A stretch of 64,000 bases of DNA from Bacteroidales bacterium (GTDB lineage: Bacteria > Bacteroidota > Bacteroidia > Bacteroidales > F082). The stretch covers positions 1 to 64,000 of the forward strand of contig JAEEQP010000018.1 of NCBI GenBank assembly GCA_016285355.1, given 5' to 3'. Position numbers and translations under genes: made by a program. A model generated the notes under the pieces. It saw only the letters and a program-made list of their open reading frames with translations, did not search any database and was not told where the DNA came from. Shown here in pieces: positions 24,852 through 32,905 of this stretch (positions are counted from its first letter, which is position 1; the number at the start of each line of letters is the position of its first letter).

Positions 24852-26687
24852 ATGAAGCGCTCCCTACTGTCCATATTGTTACTGTTGCTCTTCACCTTGG
24901 TGGCGAGTGCCCAAACTATTTCTGTGAAGTCTTTCCGCGCATTGCCTACTGACATGACGGCATCAAGCATTGAAGGAAAAAGGATTGACCAGAATGGCGA
25001 AGTTGCCGCATTGATTAGGGTGGTGACTTCGGAAACAGGATTCGTGTTCGAAGGTGGAACTTTAGGCATCGTCGATACCAAACAGAAAGTCGGTGAGATT
25101 TGGGTCTGGGTTCCAAGAGGAGCAAGAAAAATTTCCATTATGCACCAGCAGTTGGGAGTGCTTCGTGAATACCGTTATCCTATTGAGATTGAGTCGGAAC
25201 GCACATACGAGATGGTGCTGACTACCGCCAAAATAGAAACCATCATTAAGGAGGAGATTAGGGAACAATACCTGATGTTCCAAATATCTCCTCCTGATGC
25301 TGTGCTTGAGGTAAATGACCAATTATGGACTGTTTCGCCTACAGGTAATGCTAACAAATTGGTGAGTTTTGGCACTTATACCTATCGCGTGCAGGCGCCA
25401 AACTACCATACGGAAGCTGGCAATGTGACTGTCAACGACCCTGAAAATACCCATAGAGTAGAAGTGACACTCCAACCTAACTTCGGATGGATTGAAGTGT
25501 CAGGGACGGATGTCTTGCAAGGTGCGTTGGTGTATATTGACAACTCCATGATAGGGAAGGCACCCTGCAAGAGCGAAGGCATCAAAAGTGGGAAACACAA
25601 TGTGAAAATCATGAAAGACTTGTACGAGTCATTCAGCACTACGGTGACTGTCAATGATAACGAAGTCACGACGGTGAGTCCTGAATTGGTCGCTAATTTT
25701 GCCCATGTCACCTTACAGGTGGACGCTGATGCTGAGATTTGGATTAACGACGAGAAAAAAGGAACTCGCACCTGGACAGGTAACCTTGCGTTTGGTGTTT
25801 ATAGGGTGGAATGCCAACAAGTCAACCATGAGCCTTCCAAGCTTAAGTTAGAAGTCACAAACCAGATGAGTGAGGAGGTGATTAAACTGGAAGCACCCAA
25901 ACCCATTCTCAGCACCTTGTTGGTTGAAAGTGAACCAGCTGTCGCTACTATCTACATTGATGGGAATTTCATAGGAGAAACGCCTAAAATTGTCAAAGAC
26001 ATTCCTGTTGGGCAGCATGAGATAAGGCTTACAAAAGACGGCTATGCCGACTATTCGGAAACGATTATTGTCAAGAAAAAGGAAAGGGCACAGGTGAGTG
26101 TTACCTTGTCTCCTATAATTTCACCGATGACTTCTGTTGCAAAGCCTCAACAACCCCAGTTTGAGAAGCCCCAAACAGCCCCAAGAGACAAGTCGTTTTT
26201 TGTCACGCTCAATGGAGCCTATTCCGTTGCGCCACAATGGTCGTTCGGTGTGACTTTCGGACAGGTGAAACGTTTTGGTTGGTTTGTGAGTTTGATGAGC
26301 AACGGCGGCTTTAGGGCCAGTTCGGCGGCGGGGTCATGTTATGCCAATTTGGGTGACGGTATGCCCGATGGTTGGGATTACGAGACGGGAAGTATGCCAT
26401 ACTATAATGGCGAATATATGACCGATAGGAATTCCGTCATCATTGGAGGAATAGGCCGTTTGGCGAAGCCTCTTTATTTTAAGGTGGGTGCAGGTTATGG
26501 ATTCCGTAATCTCTATTGGTTGACGGAGGATGACACCTATTATTTGAATGAATCATACAGCTACAAAGGCTTGGAAATGTCGGCAGGTATGCAGCTGAAC
26601 CTTGGTGGTTTCGTGATGTCTCTTGAAGCGGTGACCACAAGCTTCAAGACTTTGGAGGGTAAATTTGGATTGGGATTTGCGTTTTGA
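24852..26687 (+). CDS. Exported PEGA-repeat protein
   Basis: 611-aa protein with a clear signal peptide (SILLLLLFTLVASAQ). After an N-terminal domain of about 130 residues come four PEGA-like repeats: LEVNDQLW..., VYIDNSMIGKAP..., IWINDEKKGTR... and IYIDGNFIGETPKIVKDIP. A Pro/Gln linker precedes a C-terminal segment of about 160 residues with alternating hydrophobic and aromatic residues, ending GKFGLGFAF, which looks like a small outer-membrane barrel. PEGA modules are thought to mediate surface-layer or polysaccharide contacts. It starts 9 bp after the preceding stop, so it is in the receptor operon. Confidence 0.8.
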   Translation: MKRSLLSILLLLLFTLVASAQTISVKSFRALPTDMTASSIEGKRIDQNGEVAALIRVVTSETGFVFEGGTLGIVDTKQKVGEIWVWVPRGARKISIMHQQLGVLREYRYPIEIESERTYEMVLTTAKIETIIKEEIREQYLMFQISPPDAVLEVNDQLWTVSPTGNANKLVSFGTYTYRVQAPNYHTEAGNVTVNDPENTHRVEVTLQPNFGWIEVSGTDVLQGALVYIDNSMIGKAPCKSEGIKSGKHNVKIMKDLYESFSTTVTVNDNEVTTVSPELVANFAHVTLQVDADAEIWINDEKKGTRTWTGNLAFGVYRVECQQVNHEPSKLKLEVTNQMSEEVIKLEAPKPILSTLLVESEPAVATIYIDGNFIGETPKIVKDIPVGQHEIRLTKDGYADYSETIIVKKKERAQVSVTLSPIISPMTSVAKPQQPQFEKPQTAPRDKSFFVTLNGAYSVAPQWSFGVTFGQVKRFGWFVSLMSNGGFRASSAAGSCYANLGDGMPDGWDYETGSMPYYNGEYMTDRNSVIIGGIGRLAKPLYFKVGAGYGFRNLYWLTEDDTYYLNESYSYKGLEMSAGMQLNLGGFVMSLEAVTTSFKTLEGKFGLGFAF

Positions 26688-26709
26688 TAAATGGTGAAAG
26701 GATATTGAT

Positions 26710-28461
26710 ATGAAGAAAACAGTTTTTCGGTCATTAATGCTTTTATTGGTTTTGGCGTGTCTGTCATGCACGAAAGACCCCCAAGCTCCAATTCATCACA
26801 ATGAGGATCCATCGAATCCGGATGTACCAAGCGAAAATGTACAGACTTTGCCTTACATCCAAAGTTTTGCTTCCGAATTTGGCACATACACGGTTTACAA
26901 TGTGGCTGGTGTCCAATCTTGGGCAATTGAATACCAAACTGCAATGATATCGGGATATGAAATGGGTACTTACTATGCCAACGAGGACTGGCTCATATCT
27001 TCGCCAGTGGCTTTTACAGGTGTAAGAGATGCCAAGATGATTATCGAATACAGCGGCTATTATTTTGGGGATAGTTTCAACAATGATGTGACTGTTTGGG
27101 CATCTGAAGATTATACATCTGGCTCTGACCCTCGGCAAGCCAGTTGGTCTCATGTTCCATCTATCTTTGGAATAGAGTATCCCCCTAGCACCGATTTCTT
27201 GACCGCTGAAATTCCACTTACTGAATTTGTGGGTAGAACCGTCACCTTTGCCATAAAATACTCTTCGACCGATAGTATGGCTGGTAGAATGGAAATCCGA
27301 AGCATCGCCATTGAAGAAGGTAGTGCAACAGTTAACCAATTCTTTAATGTTCATGTTTCTGCCAATCCAACTAATGGCGGAATCGTAACAGGTAGCGGTA
27401 CATACCAAAATGGACATTCTTGTACGGTGATGGCCACTGCAAATGATGGTTACGTCTTTAACAACTGGACTGAGAATGGCATTCAGGTTTCCATCGATGC
27501 AAACTACACTTTTACGGTGACAGACAACAGAACTTTGGTGGCTAATTTTGGCTTTGTTTCAGACAATGGTAGTGGCACGGCTGAGGATCCGTATAATGTG
27601 GCTGCGGGCATTGGCTTGCAAAGTGAAGAGCCCATCGCTTGGGTGCATGGTTACATCGTGGGTGCCGTGAAGTCGGGCATAAGTTCAGTTTTGGACAACA
27701 CCGACATCAACTGGACCGGTCTATTCGATTCGGCCACCAACGTGGTCATTGCCGATGATGCCACCTGCCATGAAATCAGCCAGTGCATCATCGTCAACTT
27801 ACCTGCGGGCAAGCCGCTTCGTACGCAAGTCAACCTGATGGATAATCCAGAGAATCTGGGTAAGCATCTGGCTGTGAATGGCAAACTTCGTAAGTTTTTT
27901 GGTCAAGCAGGTCTGCGCGACAGCAACGGCACCGAGGCTGACTTTGTCTTGGAAGGTGGCTCCATACCCCCCACGCCAGGCACAGAAATCTTCTCCGAAT
28001 CGTTCGCCAACGGACAAGGCGCGTTCACCATTCAGGATGTGGTTCTGCCTTCTGAATTGACTTACATTTGGCAATATGCTTCCAACTACTCCTGCATGAA
28101 GGCCAGTGCTTTTGTGGCAGGTCAAAACTATGCCACTGAAAGCTGGCTCATTTCTCCTACCATCAACTTGTCAGGTGTCAACACAGCCACGCTGAAGTTT
28201 GATCAGGTTGTCAATTATGCCTCGCCGAATGGTGCCTTGTCTATAATGATTTCCACCAATTATTATGGTAATGTAACCACGGCTACATGGTCAGAATTGA
28301 ACCTCGACCAATGGCCTAATGGTAACAACTGGACCTTCATCACCTCCACCGCTGACCTGTCAGCCTACCTTGGCCAGACCGTGACCATCGCTTTCAAGTA
28401 CACCAGTACGACGAGTGCTTCAGCTACATGGGAAGTGAAGAACTTCGTGGTGGAAGAGTAA
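26710..28461 (+). CDS. Surface lipoprotein with choice-of-anchor J, InlB-like repeat and DUF6359 domains
   Basis: 583-aa lipoprotein (lipobox Cys in LACLSC). It shares the anchor J, DUF6359 and C-terminal anchor J modules with the protein at 22149 but lacks DUF5689 and has a bacterial InlB-B-type repeat instead (VSANPTNGGIVTGSGTYQNG ... NNWTENG). Conserved elements are NEDWLIS, GTAEDPYNVAAGIGLQ, NVVIADDATCHE and ESWLISPTINLS. The shared modules suggest that the two lipoproteins arose by duplication and shuffling inside the operon. It is the last gene before a strong terminator. Confidence 0.8.
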   Translation: MKKTVFRSLMLLLVLACLSCTKDPQAPIHHNEDPSNPDVPSENVQTLPYIQSFASEFGTYTVYNVAGVQSWAIEYQTAMISGYEMGTYYANEDWLISSPVAFTGVRDAKMIIEYSGYYFGDSFNNDVTVWASEDYTSGSDPRQASWSHVPSIFGIEYPPSTDFLTAEIPLTEFVGRTVTFAIKYSSTDSMAGRMEIRSIAIEEGSATVNQFFNVHVSANPTNGGIVTGSGTYQNGHSCTVMATANDGYVFNNWTENGIQVSIDANYTFTVTDNRTLVANFGFVSDNGSGTAEDPYNVAAGIGLQSEEPIAWVHGYIVGAVKSGISSVLDNTDINWTGLFDSATNVVIADDATCHEISQCIIVNLPAGKPLRTQVNLMDNPENLGKHLAVNGKLRKFFGQAGLRDSNGTEADFVLEGGSIPPTPGTEIFSESFANGQGAFTIQDVVLPSELTYIWQYASNYSCMKASAFVAGQNYATESWLISPTINLSGVNTATLKFDQVVNYASPNGALSIMISTNYYGNVTTATWSELNLDQWPNGNNWTFITSTADLSAYLGQTVTIAFKYTSTTSASATWEVKNFVVEE

Positions 28462-28483
28462 GATTTCTGAATCTTGAGACTGG

Positions 28484-28510
28484 AAAAGCCTGCCTTCGGG
28501 TGGGCTTTTT
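28484..28510 (+). terminator. Terminator of the receptor operon
   Basis: AAAGCCTGCC (28485-28494), loop TTCG, GGTGGGCTTT (28499-28508), then T residues: a 10-bp stem with two G-T wobbles and a UUCG tetraloop. Confidence 0.85.
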
Positions 28511-28624
28511 CATGCTTATATCTTCTCTAAATCTTGCAAAATTCATAAGATTTGGATACATTATAGCCTATACCATATCCAAATCATCGAAAAAATATGA
28601 GATTTGGATATAATATAAGGGTGC
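28511..28624. repeat. 114-bp direct repeat upstream of the ATPase gene, with operator-like palindromes
   Basis: Same orientation and length as 30123-30236, about 88% identical by eye. It contains two units of the form CCAAATC-N15-GATTTGG: 28527-28555 (first half-site CTAAATC) and 28579-28607 (both half-sites exact). The -7 box of the ATPase gene follows 18 bp after the block. The two units look like binding sites for a dimeric regulator. Confidence 0.85.
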
Positions 28625-28641
28625 TTTTCGGAAAAAAGCAG

Positions 28642-28649
28642 TAACTTTG
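28642..28649 (+). promoter_or_regulatory. -7 box of the second solitary ATPase gene
   Basis: TAACTTTG, exact consensus, 25 bp upstream of the ATG at 28675. Confidence 0.65.
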
Positions 28650-28674
28650 TGGCGTAAAACAAAGACGGAATGCC

Positions 28675-30120
28675 ATGAAAGACAATAAAATCATCGGTCG
28701 CAAGTACGAACAACAACTGCTTTCGTCCATCTGCGAGCAACGCGAGGCACGCATGGTGGCGGTGTATGGTCGCCGCAGGGTGGGGAAGACCTTCCTGATC
28801 AGGGAGTTTTTCCATAACGAGTTCGATTTCATGTTTACAGGTAGCTACGAGGCTCCGATGCAGGTGCAACTCTCGTTTTTCCAGAAGGAATTGCAGAAAT
28901 ACTCGGGGCAAGCCCGCCGTCGTCCCGCTAACTGGTTTGAGGCTTTCGAGCAACTACAGTCTTATTTGGAAGGCTTGCAGAAGGAAAAACTCGTCGTCTT
29001 TTTCGATGAACTGCCATGGATGGACACGCCGAAATCCAAGTTCCTGACTGCATTCAGCTATTTTTGGAATGCATGGGCTTCTACCCGAGATGGATTGAAA
29101 CTCTTCATTTGCGGCAGTTCCACCTCATGGATGATGAACAAAGTCATCGGCGACAAGGGCGGACTTTACAACCGCTGCTCGCGCACCATCTATCTCGCGC
29201 CTTTCACTTTGGGTGAAGTGGAAGAACAACTTCGGCAGAAAGGCATCGTGTGGTCACGCTATCAGACCACCGAGGCGTACATGATTTTTGGCGGCATACC
29301 TTATTATATAGACATGCTTGACAAGGACTTGCCTTTTGCCCAAAACATCGACAATCTGTTTTTCAGGCAGGGCGCACCCTTGCGCACAGAATATGATTTT
29401 CTGTTCCGTTCGCTTTTCAAGGACTCGAATCTCGCCCGACAGGTGGTGGAGGAACTGGCCTCAAGTGGGAAAGGCATGACGCAACAGGAACTGAAGGAGG
29501 CACTGAAATTGCCTTCAGGTGGTACACTGACCACTGTATTGAGAGAGCTGCGACTTTGCGATTTTATTAGGGTGTATTCCTCGATGGGAAAGAAAACGAA
29601 AGGTGCTATGTATCAACTCACTGACCTTTTCACGCTGTTTCATTTGCGTTTCTTGGTCAAGCATTCGGGGCAGGATACTCAATATTGGAGCAACCTCGAT
29701 GAGCATTCGCACGATGCTTGGGCGGGCTATGCCTTCGAGAGGGTTTGTCTGCATCATATTCCACAGATTAAGAATAAGTTAGGTATAACAGGAGTGATGA
29801 CCAATGCCTACGCTTGGAGTACAAAACCCATTGAGGACAAGGATGGTGGCAAATGGAGCGGTGTACAAATCGATCTGCTTTTGGAGCGTGCCGATGAGGT
29901 CATCAATGTGTGCGAAATGAAATACAGCAAGCACCAGTACGCCATCACAGAAGCCTACGACAAACATTTGCGTGACAGGTTGGCGACCTTCCGCCATCAT
30001 ACGAAATGTAAGGCTGCGCTTCACCTGACTTTTATTACCACTTTCGGCCTGACAAGGAACAAATATTGGAGCAATGTGCAAAGCGAAGTGGTGATGGACG
30101 ATTTGTTTGTTTGTCCATAA
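28675..30120 (+). CDS. AAA ATPase with C-terminal nuclease-like (DUF234-type) domain, copy B
   Basis: 481-aa paralogue of the protein at 9105. Walker A is YGRRRVGKTFLIREF (residues about 26-40), Walker B is VVFFDELPWMDTPKS, followed by LFICGSSTSWMMNKV. The winged-helix-like segment is GKGMTQQELKEALKLPSGG, and the C-terminal PD-(D/E)XK-like core is GVQIDLLLERADEVINVCEM followed by KYSKH. The whole gene, with its promoter, lies between two 114-bp direct repeats, so it looks like a self-contained 1.6-kb unit. Function is not known; the repeats suggest a protein that binds its own control region. Confidence 0.85.
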   Translation: MKDNKIIGRKYEQQLLSSICEQREARMVAVYGRRRVGKTFLIREFFHNEFDFMFTGSYEAPMQVQLSFFQKELQKYSGQARRRPANWFEAFEQLQSYLEGLQKEKLVVFFDELPWMDTPKSKFLTAFSYFWNAWASTRDGLKLFICGSSTSWMMNKVIGDKGGLYNRCSRTIYLAPFTLGEVEEQLRQKGIVWSRYQTTEAYMIFGGIPYYIDMLDKDLPFAQNIDNLFFRQGAPLRTEYDFLFRSLFKDSNLARQVVEELASSGKGMTQQELKEALKLPSGGTLTTVLRELRLCDFIRVYSSMGKKTKGAMYQLTDLFTLFHLRFLVKHSGQDTQYWSNLDEHSHDAWAGYAFERVCLHHIPQIKNKLGITGVMTNAYAWSTKPIEDKDGGKWSGVQIDLLLERADEVINVCEMKYSKHQYAITEAYDKHLRDRLATFRHHTKCKAALHLTFITTFGLTRNKYWSNVQSEVVMDDLFVCP

Positions 30121-30122
30121 AA

Positions 30123-30236
30123 CATGCTTATATCTTCTCCAAATCGTGCAAAATTTACAAGATTTGGATACACTATAGCCTATACTTTATCCAAATCGTA
30201 GAAAAATTGTGAGATTTGGATGCTATATAAGGGTGC
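30123..30236. repeat. 114-bp direct repeat downstream of the ATPase gene
   Basis: Second copy of 28511-28624. It preserves both CCAAATC-N15-GATTTGG units (30139-30167 and 30191-30219), all four half-sites exact, while differences fall mostly in the spacers. It begins 2 bp after the ATPase stop codon and ends about 60 bp before the promoter of the glycosyltransferase gene. Confidence 0.85.
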
Positions 30237-30296
30237 ATCTGTTTGAATTGGGAAACCAAATTTTCGTGTGGGCTTGCTCTGTTCGCAATTTTCCCT

Positions 30297-30304
30297 TATC
30301 TTTG
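30297..30304 (+). promoter_or_regulatory. -7 box of the glycosyltransferase-pyrC operon
   Basis: TATCTTTG, exact consensus. The predicted start of transcription (about 30311) leaves almost no leader for the ATG at 30313 and favours the ATG at 30331. Confidence 0.65.
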
Positions 30305-30330
30305 CGCGTTGAATGGAAAACGAATTTGGT

Positions 30331-31065
30331 ATGTCAGAGAATTTGGTCATCATCCCGACTTACAAGGAGAAGGAAAACATCGAGAACATCATCCGCTATG
30401 TCTTTAACCTGCCTATGGCGTTCGATATTTTGATTATCGACGACAACAGCCCCGACGGCACCGCCGACATCGTGAAAACGCTGATGACGGAGTTCAGCGA
30501 CCGATTGTTTATGATTCAGCGGTCGGGCAAGTTGGGCCTTGGAACGGCTTATATCACCGGCTTCAAGTGGGCCTTGGAACGTGACTATCAGTATATCTTC
30601 GAGATGGATGCCGACTTCTCCCACAATCCCGACGACTTGGCAAGGCTGCACGATGCCTGCGCCAATGGTGCGGATTTGGCGATTGGCTCTCGCTACAAGA
30701 CTGGGGTCAATGTGGTGAACTGGCCGATGGGGCGTGTGCTGATGTCGTATTACGCTTCGGCCTACGTGCGTTTCGTCACACGGATGAAGGTGCGCGACAC
30801 CACGGCAGGCTTTGTGTGCTACACGCGCAAGGTACTCGAAACCATAGACTTGGACAGAATCAAGTTCGTGGGCTATGCCTTCCAAATTGAGATGAAATAC
30901 ACCGCTTGGAAACTTGGTTTCAAGATTGAGGAAGTGCCGATTATCTTCACCGACCGCCGCGAGGGACAGTCGAAGATGAGCAAGGGCATTTTCAAGGAGG
31001 CCGTTTTTGGTGTGCTCAACTTGCGTTGGAGAGGCATGACTGGTAAGATTAAACCAAGAAAATGA
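30331..31065 (+). CDS. Polyprenol (dolichol)-phosphate mannosyltransferase family, GT2
   Basis: 244-aa GT-A-fold glycosyltransferase, homologous to Dpm1, which transfers a sugar from a nucleotide donor to polyprenyl phosphate at the inner face of the membrane. Motifs: VIIPTYKEKENIENII at the N-terminus, IIDDNSPDGTADIV, the DxD-type EMDADFSHNPDDL and a C-terminal IIFTDRREGQSKMSK. No membrane anchor is present, as in many bacterial Dpm1-type enzymes. An ATG at 30313 is in frame but lies almost at the predicted transcription start. Its stop overlaps the pyrC start (ATGA at 31062), so they are coupled. Confidence 0.88.
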   Translation: MSENLVIIPTYKEKENIENIIRYVFNLPMAFDILIIDDNSPDGTADIVKTLMTEFSDRLFMIQRSGKLGLGTAYITGFKWALERDYQYIFEMDADFSHNPDDLARLHDACANGADLAIGSRYKTGVNVVNWPMGRVLMSYYASAYVRFVTRMKVRDTTAGFVCYTRKVLETIDLDRIKFVGYAFQIEMKYTAWKLGFKIEEVPIIFTDRREGQSKMSKGIFKEAVFGVLNLRWRGMTGKIKPRK

Positions 31066-32462
31066 ACTACTATATCAAAAATGCGACACTTGTCAACGAG
31101 GGCCAGACCTTTGTGGCAAGTGTTTTCGTTTCGGACGGCAAGATTGCCAAGATAATACACGAGGGCCAGGACCCTGAGCTTGTCGAAGGGCCGGTTGATT
31201 CTGTGACGGCGTTTCGACAGGCTCAACGACCTTCAACTCAAGTCATTGATGCCACTGGCAAATATCTGATTCCAGGCGTCATCGATGAGCATGTGCATTT
31301 CCGTGAGCCAGGTCTTACGTATAAGGCCGACATCTCCACCGAGAGCCATGCAGCCGTGGCTGGCGGCGTGACTTCCTTCATGGACATGCCTAACACGGTT
31401 CCGCAAACCACCACACAAGAGCTTTTGCAACAGAAGTTTGATCTCGCTGCTGAAAAGTCGTTAGCCAACTATTCCTTTTATCTCGGTGCCACCAACGACA
31501 ATCTTTCAGAAGTGGTGAAGACCGACCCAAAGAAAATCTGTGGCATCAAGGTCTTTATGGGCAGCAGCACAGGCAATATGCTGGTGGACAAAGATGAGGT
31601 TTTGGAGGCTTTGTTCAAGGAGTCGCCCTGCCTGATTGCAGCGCATTGCGAGGACGAGGAACTGATTCAGCACAACTCGGAGTTATATAATGAGATGGTG
31701 AGTAGAGAAATTGTTGAGTCTAAAGCCACTTTGCATCCCAAGATACGCACTGAGACGGCTTGTTACGTGTCTTCTTCAAAGGCTGTCGATTTGGCCTTGA
31801 AAACGGATGCCAAGCTCCATATCCTGCACATCTCAACGGCGAAAGAACTGGAATTGTTTAGGAATGACATTCCTTTGAAAGATAAGAAGATAACCGCTGA
31901 AACATGCCCACATTACCTGCGTTTTTGCGACGATGACTACAGAAAAATGAAATTCGCTATCAAATGCAATCCGGCCATCAAGGCGGAAAAGAACAAGGTG
32001 GCGCTGATGGATGCAATCAAAAACGGACTGATTGACACCATCGGCTCCGACCACGCGCCGCATCGCCGCAACGAGAAATACACCGGGAACTATTTCACCA
32101 GCAAGTCGGGATTCGCGTCCATCCAACATTCGTTGGAGGTGATGCTGGAATGGGTTCACAAGGGTGAGCTGACTTTCCCTCAAGTGGTGCAGTTGATGTG
32201 TCACAATCCGGCCATCTTGTACCAAATCGACCGTCGAGGTTTTCTCCGCGAAGGCTACTATGCCGACTTGGCTCTTGTGGATTTGAATGACAAACATTTG
32301 ATTTCGACCGCTAATGAGTACACCAAATGTCATTGGACTCCATACAAACGTTTATGGATGCTTTCTCACGTGACACACACTTTCGTGAATGGCAACTTGG
32401 TCTATGAAAACGGCATTTTCCATGAAGAGGAAAGAGGCTCCAGATTGTGTTTCAACAGATGA
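31062..32462 (+). CDS. pyrC: Dihydroorotase (class I) with an in-frame REP insertion
   Basis: Zinc amidohydrolase of de novo pyrimidine synthesis, converting carbamoyl aspartate to dihydroorotate. Metal and substrate motifs: DEHVHFREPGLTYKAD (HxH), the carboxylated-Lys region GIKVFMGSSTGNM, HCEDEE, LHILHIST and the late GSDHAPH. At 466 aa it is longer than usual, because residues about 36-57 (ELVEGPVDSVTAFRQAQRP) are the translation of an inserted REP-like element between strand HEGQ and VIDATGKYLIPG. The insert falls in the N-terminal beta-sandwich and not in the barrel, so the enzyme is probably active. Confidence 0.93.
   Translation: MNYYIKNATLVNEGQTFVASVFVSDGKIAKIIHEGQDPELVEGPVDSVTAFRQAQRPSTQVIDATGKYLIPGVIDEHVHFREPGLTYKADISTESHAAVAGGVTSFMDMPNTVPQTTTQELLQQKFDLAAEKSLANYSFYLGATNDNLSEVVKTDPKKICGIKVFMGSSTGNMLVDKDEVLEALFKESPCLIAAHCEDEELIQHNSELYNEMVSREIVESKATLHPKIRTETACYVSSSKAVDLALKTDAKLHILHISTAKELELFRNDIPLKDKKITAETCPHYLRFCDDDYRKMKFAIKCNPAIKAEKNKVALMDAIKNGLIDTIGSDHAPHRRNEKYTGNYFTSKSGFASIQHSLEVMLEWVHKGELTFPQVVQLMCHNPAILYQIDRRGFLREGYYADLALVDLNDKHLISTANEYTKCHWTPYKRLWMLSHVTHTFVNGNLVYENGIFHEEERGSRLCFNR
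31168..31232. repeat. REP-like element, family 1, inside pyrC
   Basis: ACCCTGAGCTTGTCGAAGGG and TTTCGACAGGCTCAACGACC are the reverse complement of the arms of the intergenic elements at 22013 and 39813. It adds about 22 codons without stop codons or frameshift. Confidence 0.9.
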
Positions 32463-32485
32463 AAATGATTTAAAATGAAGTAGAT

Positions 32486-32902
32486 ATGAAGAAATGGTTT
32501 TTATTCTTGGTAATGGCTTTGATGCTCGGTTCTTGTTCTGCCCAGCTGACCGAAAAAGTGGAGGCCAGGTTTCCCAATGGCCAACCTGAGGTTGTGCACT
32601 ATTACGACAAGAACAATAATTGCGTGAAGGAGACCGAATACTATGCCTCAGGGCAGGTGAAGATGGAAGGCGGGATGAAAGACGGCAAATGGGAAGGCAA
32701 GTGGGTGGCTTATTTCCCAGATGGCCGGATGCAGAGCGTCGGCTATTTCGAAAATGGTTTACGCACTGGACAAGCCACCGTTTGGCAGGAGAACGGCAAC
32801 CTCCTTCAGGAAGGTTTCTATAAGGAAGGCAAGCACTGCGGCAAGTGGAAATTCTACGACGAGCAGGGTGACATTATCAAGGAAGTTGATTTCGGGGAAT
32901 AA
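32486..32902 (+). CDS. MORN-variant (YwqK-like) lipoprotein
   Basis: 138-aa exported protein with lipoprotein signal (LMLGSCSAQ). It consists of about five MORN_2 repeats (FPNGQPEVVHYYDKNN, YYASGQVKMEGGMKDGKWEG, YFPDGRMQSVGYFENG, WQENGNLLQEGFYKEGKHCG, FYDEQGDIIKE). Such proteins are often named YwqK family antitoxins in annotation pipelines, but the repeats alone do not show antitoxin function; an envelope structural or scaffold role is as likely. It follows pyrC by 23 bp and may be cotranscribed. It converges on the patatin gene with 3 bp between them. Confidence 0.8.
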   Translation: MKKWFLFLVMALMLGSCSAQLTEKVEARFPNGQPEVVHYYDKNNNCVKETEYYASGQVKMEGGMKDGKWEGKWVAYFPDGRMQSVGYFENGLRTGQATVWQENGNLLQEGFYKEGKHCGKWKFYDEQGDIIKEVDFGE

Positions 32903-32905
32903 AGC

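Noticed and set aside
28511..28624. CRISPR-like or iteron array at the ATPase repeats
   Set aside because: Only two units per block, inverted half-sites rather than direct repeats with unique spacers, and no cas or replication genes nearby.
32486..32902. YwqK-like gene as antitoxin of a toxin-antitoxin pair
   Set aside because: No toxin gene adjacent; MORN repeats and a lipoprotein signal point to an envelope protein.
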